From positions 248,001 to 312,000 of the forward strand of contig NW_026705238.1 in the NCBI RefSeq assembly GCF_029867415.1: a DNA stretch of 64,000 nt, in the 5' to 3' direction. The notes beneath the pieces were generated by a model, which was given only the letters and a program-made list of their open reading frames with translations, had not been told where the DNA came from and did no database searches. This document shows positions 63,615 through 64,000 of this stretch, in pieces. The position numbers and the translations under genes were made by a program. The DNA is from Vicia villosa (lineage: Eukaryota > Streptophyta > Magnoliopsida > Fabales > Fabaceae). Positions within the stretch are counted from its first letter, which is position 1. Each line of letters begins with the position of its first letter.

Positions 63615-64000
63615 GCTGCCCCTATTCAAACTTCTTGAACCTGACGAGCGAGAAACGAAAGTTTCGAATCGTTGAGGTGGAAGGAGATTGAATACCAGAA
63701 TGAACTCGAAAATTTGCGCTCTTGATCAATAGAAGATTCCATCTTGTAACAAGAAAGAAATGTACCACCCCGCAAGCGAGGAGAAAAAACTTCAATTGAC
63801 CTGGATAATTAAATAAGCTCCAACTTGTGATAAGAAGGAACGGGCACCCACAGGCAGGGGAAACACTTCAAATGATCTGGGCATCAAGAGAAGGAACATC
63901 TCGACTGATCTGAGAATCAGACGTAGCAGATGTCTCCGAACATGCATCGGGATAGATGTCTTAGGTCGATCTGGGAATCGAAGGAGATACATCGGTTGAT
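63615..64000 (-). mobile_element. 3' internal region of the Ogre-like element (incomplete)
   Basis: Adjoins the LTR and contains loosely repeated 'gatctgggaatcgaag/gatctgagaatcaga' phrases, consistent with the tandem-repeat-bearing untranslated region between the pol ORF and the 3' LTR of Ogre elements. It continues beyond the window. Confidence 0.6.

Overview
This is a plant nuclear window, very AT-rich and dominated by transposable elements. It most resembles a large-genome legume of the pea/vetch/clover type. The grounds are a ~4.7 kb Ogre-like LTR, a SIRE/Maximus-like copia solo LTR, many nested MITEs and CACTA elements, and three gene families with ordinary plant introns. No tool was run: splice sites were placed by reading GT/GC-AG borders and checking that every join stays in frame.

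Genes that read as intact: two tandem double-stranded-RNA-binding protein (DRB) genes on the minus strand (7714-9612, 380 aa; 15292-17222, 383 aa); a cobalamin-independent methionine synthase on the minus strand (18894-22398, exactly 765 aa, all four zinc ligands present, plus a 5'UTR intron); and two serine carboxypeptidase-like genes in opposite orientation about 15 kb apart (34456-36535 plus, 494 aa; 51390-53490 minus, 493 aa).

Layout. 0.9-6.4 kb: a pile of foldback elements set in (TA)n tracts, a 154 bp near-perfect palindrome and the right end of a CACTA element with a Ulp1-type protease remnant. 6.5-18.4 kb: the DRB tandem duplication, with a copia gag remnant and three MITE/hAT-like elements between the copies. 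18.9-22.8 kb: methionine synthase. 23-27 kb: a minisatellite and a MULE remnant split by a 1234 bp solo LTR. 28.4-34 kb: a complete CACTA element (28644-31400, TSD GTT) carrying the first two exons and first intron of a cullin-4 gene, then a MULE-like element with a plant-mobile-domain fragment. 34.4-53.5 kb: the inverted carboxypeptidase pair, separated by a non-autonomous LTR element with 2.2 kb LTRs, copia and chromovirus remnants, a hAT element with an exact 8 bp TSD, and a second complete CACTA element (45222-49590, TSD TAT) carrying spliced pieces of an F-box/LRR gene. 54.4-56.9 kb: a TIR element built of inverted ~25 bp repeats. 57-58.7 kb: a copia LTR containing a complete solo LTR with TSD GAACT. 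58.9 kb to the end: an Ogre-like LTR and adjoining internal region in minus orientation, running out of the window.

The host genes do not form a pathway. Their likely roles are small-RNA processing with Dicer (DRB), methionine and methyl-group supply (METE) and secreted or vacuolar peptidase or related activity (SCPL). The most interesting material is the two gene-capturing CACTA elements, the TA-microsatellite foldbacks, intron-position differences between the DRB paralogues, and an Asn-to-Ser change in the substrate-binding motif of one carboxypeptidase.
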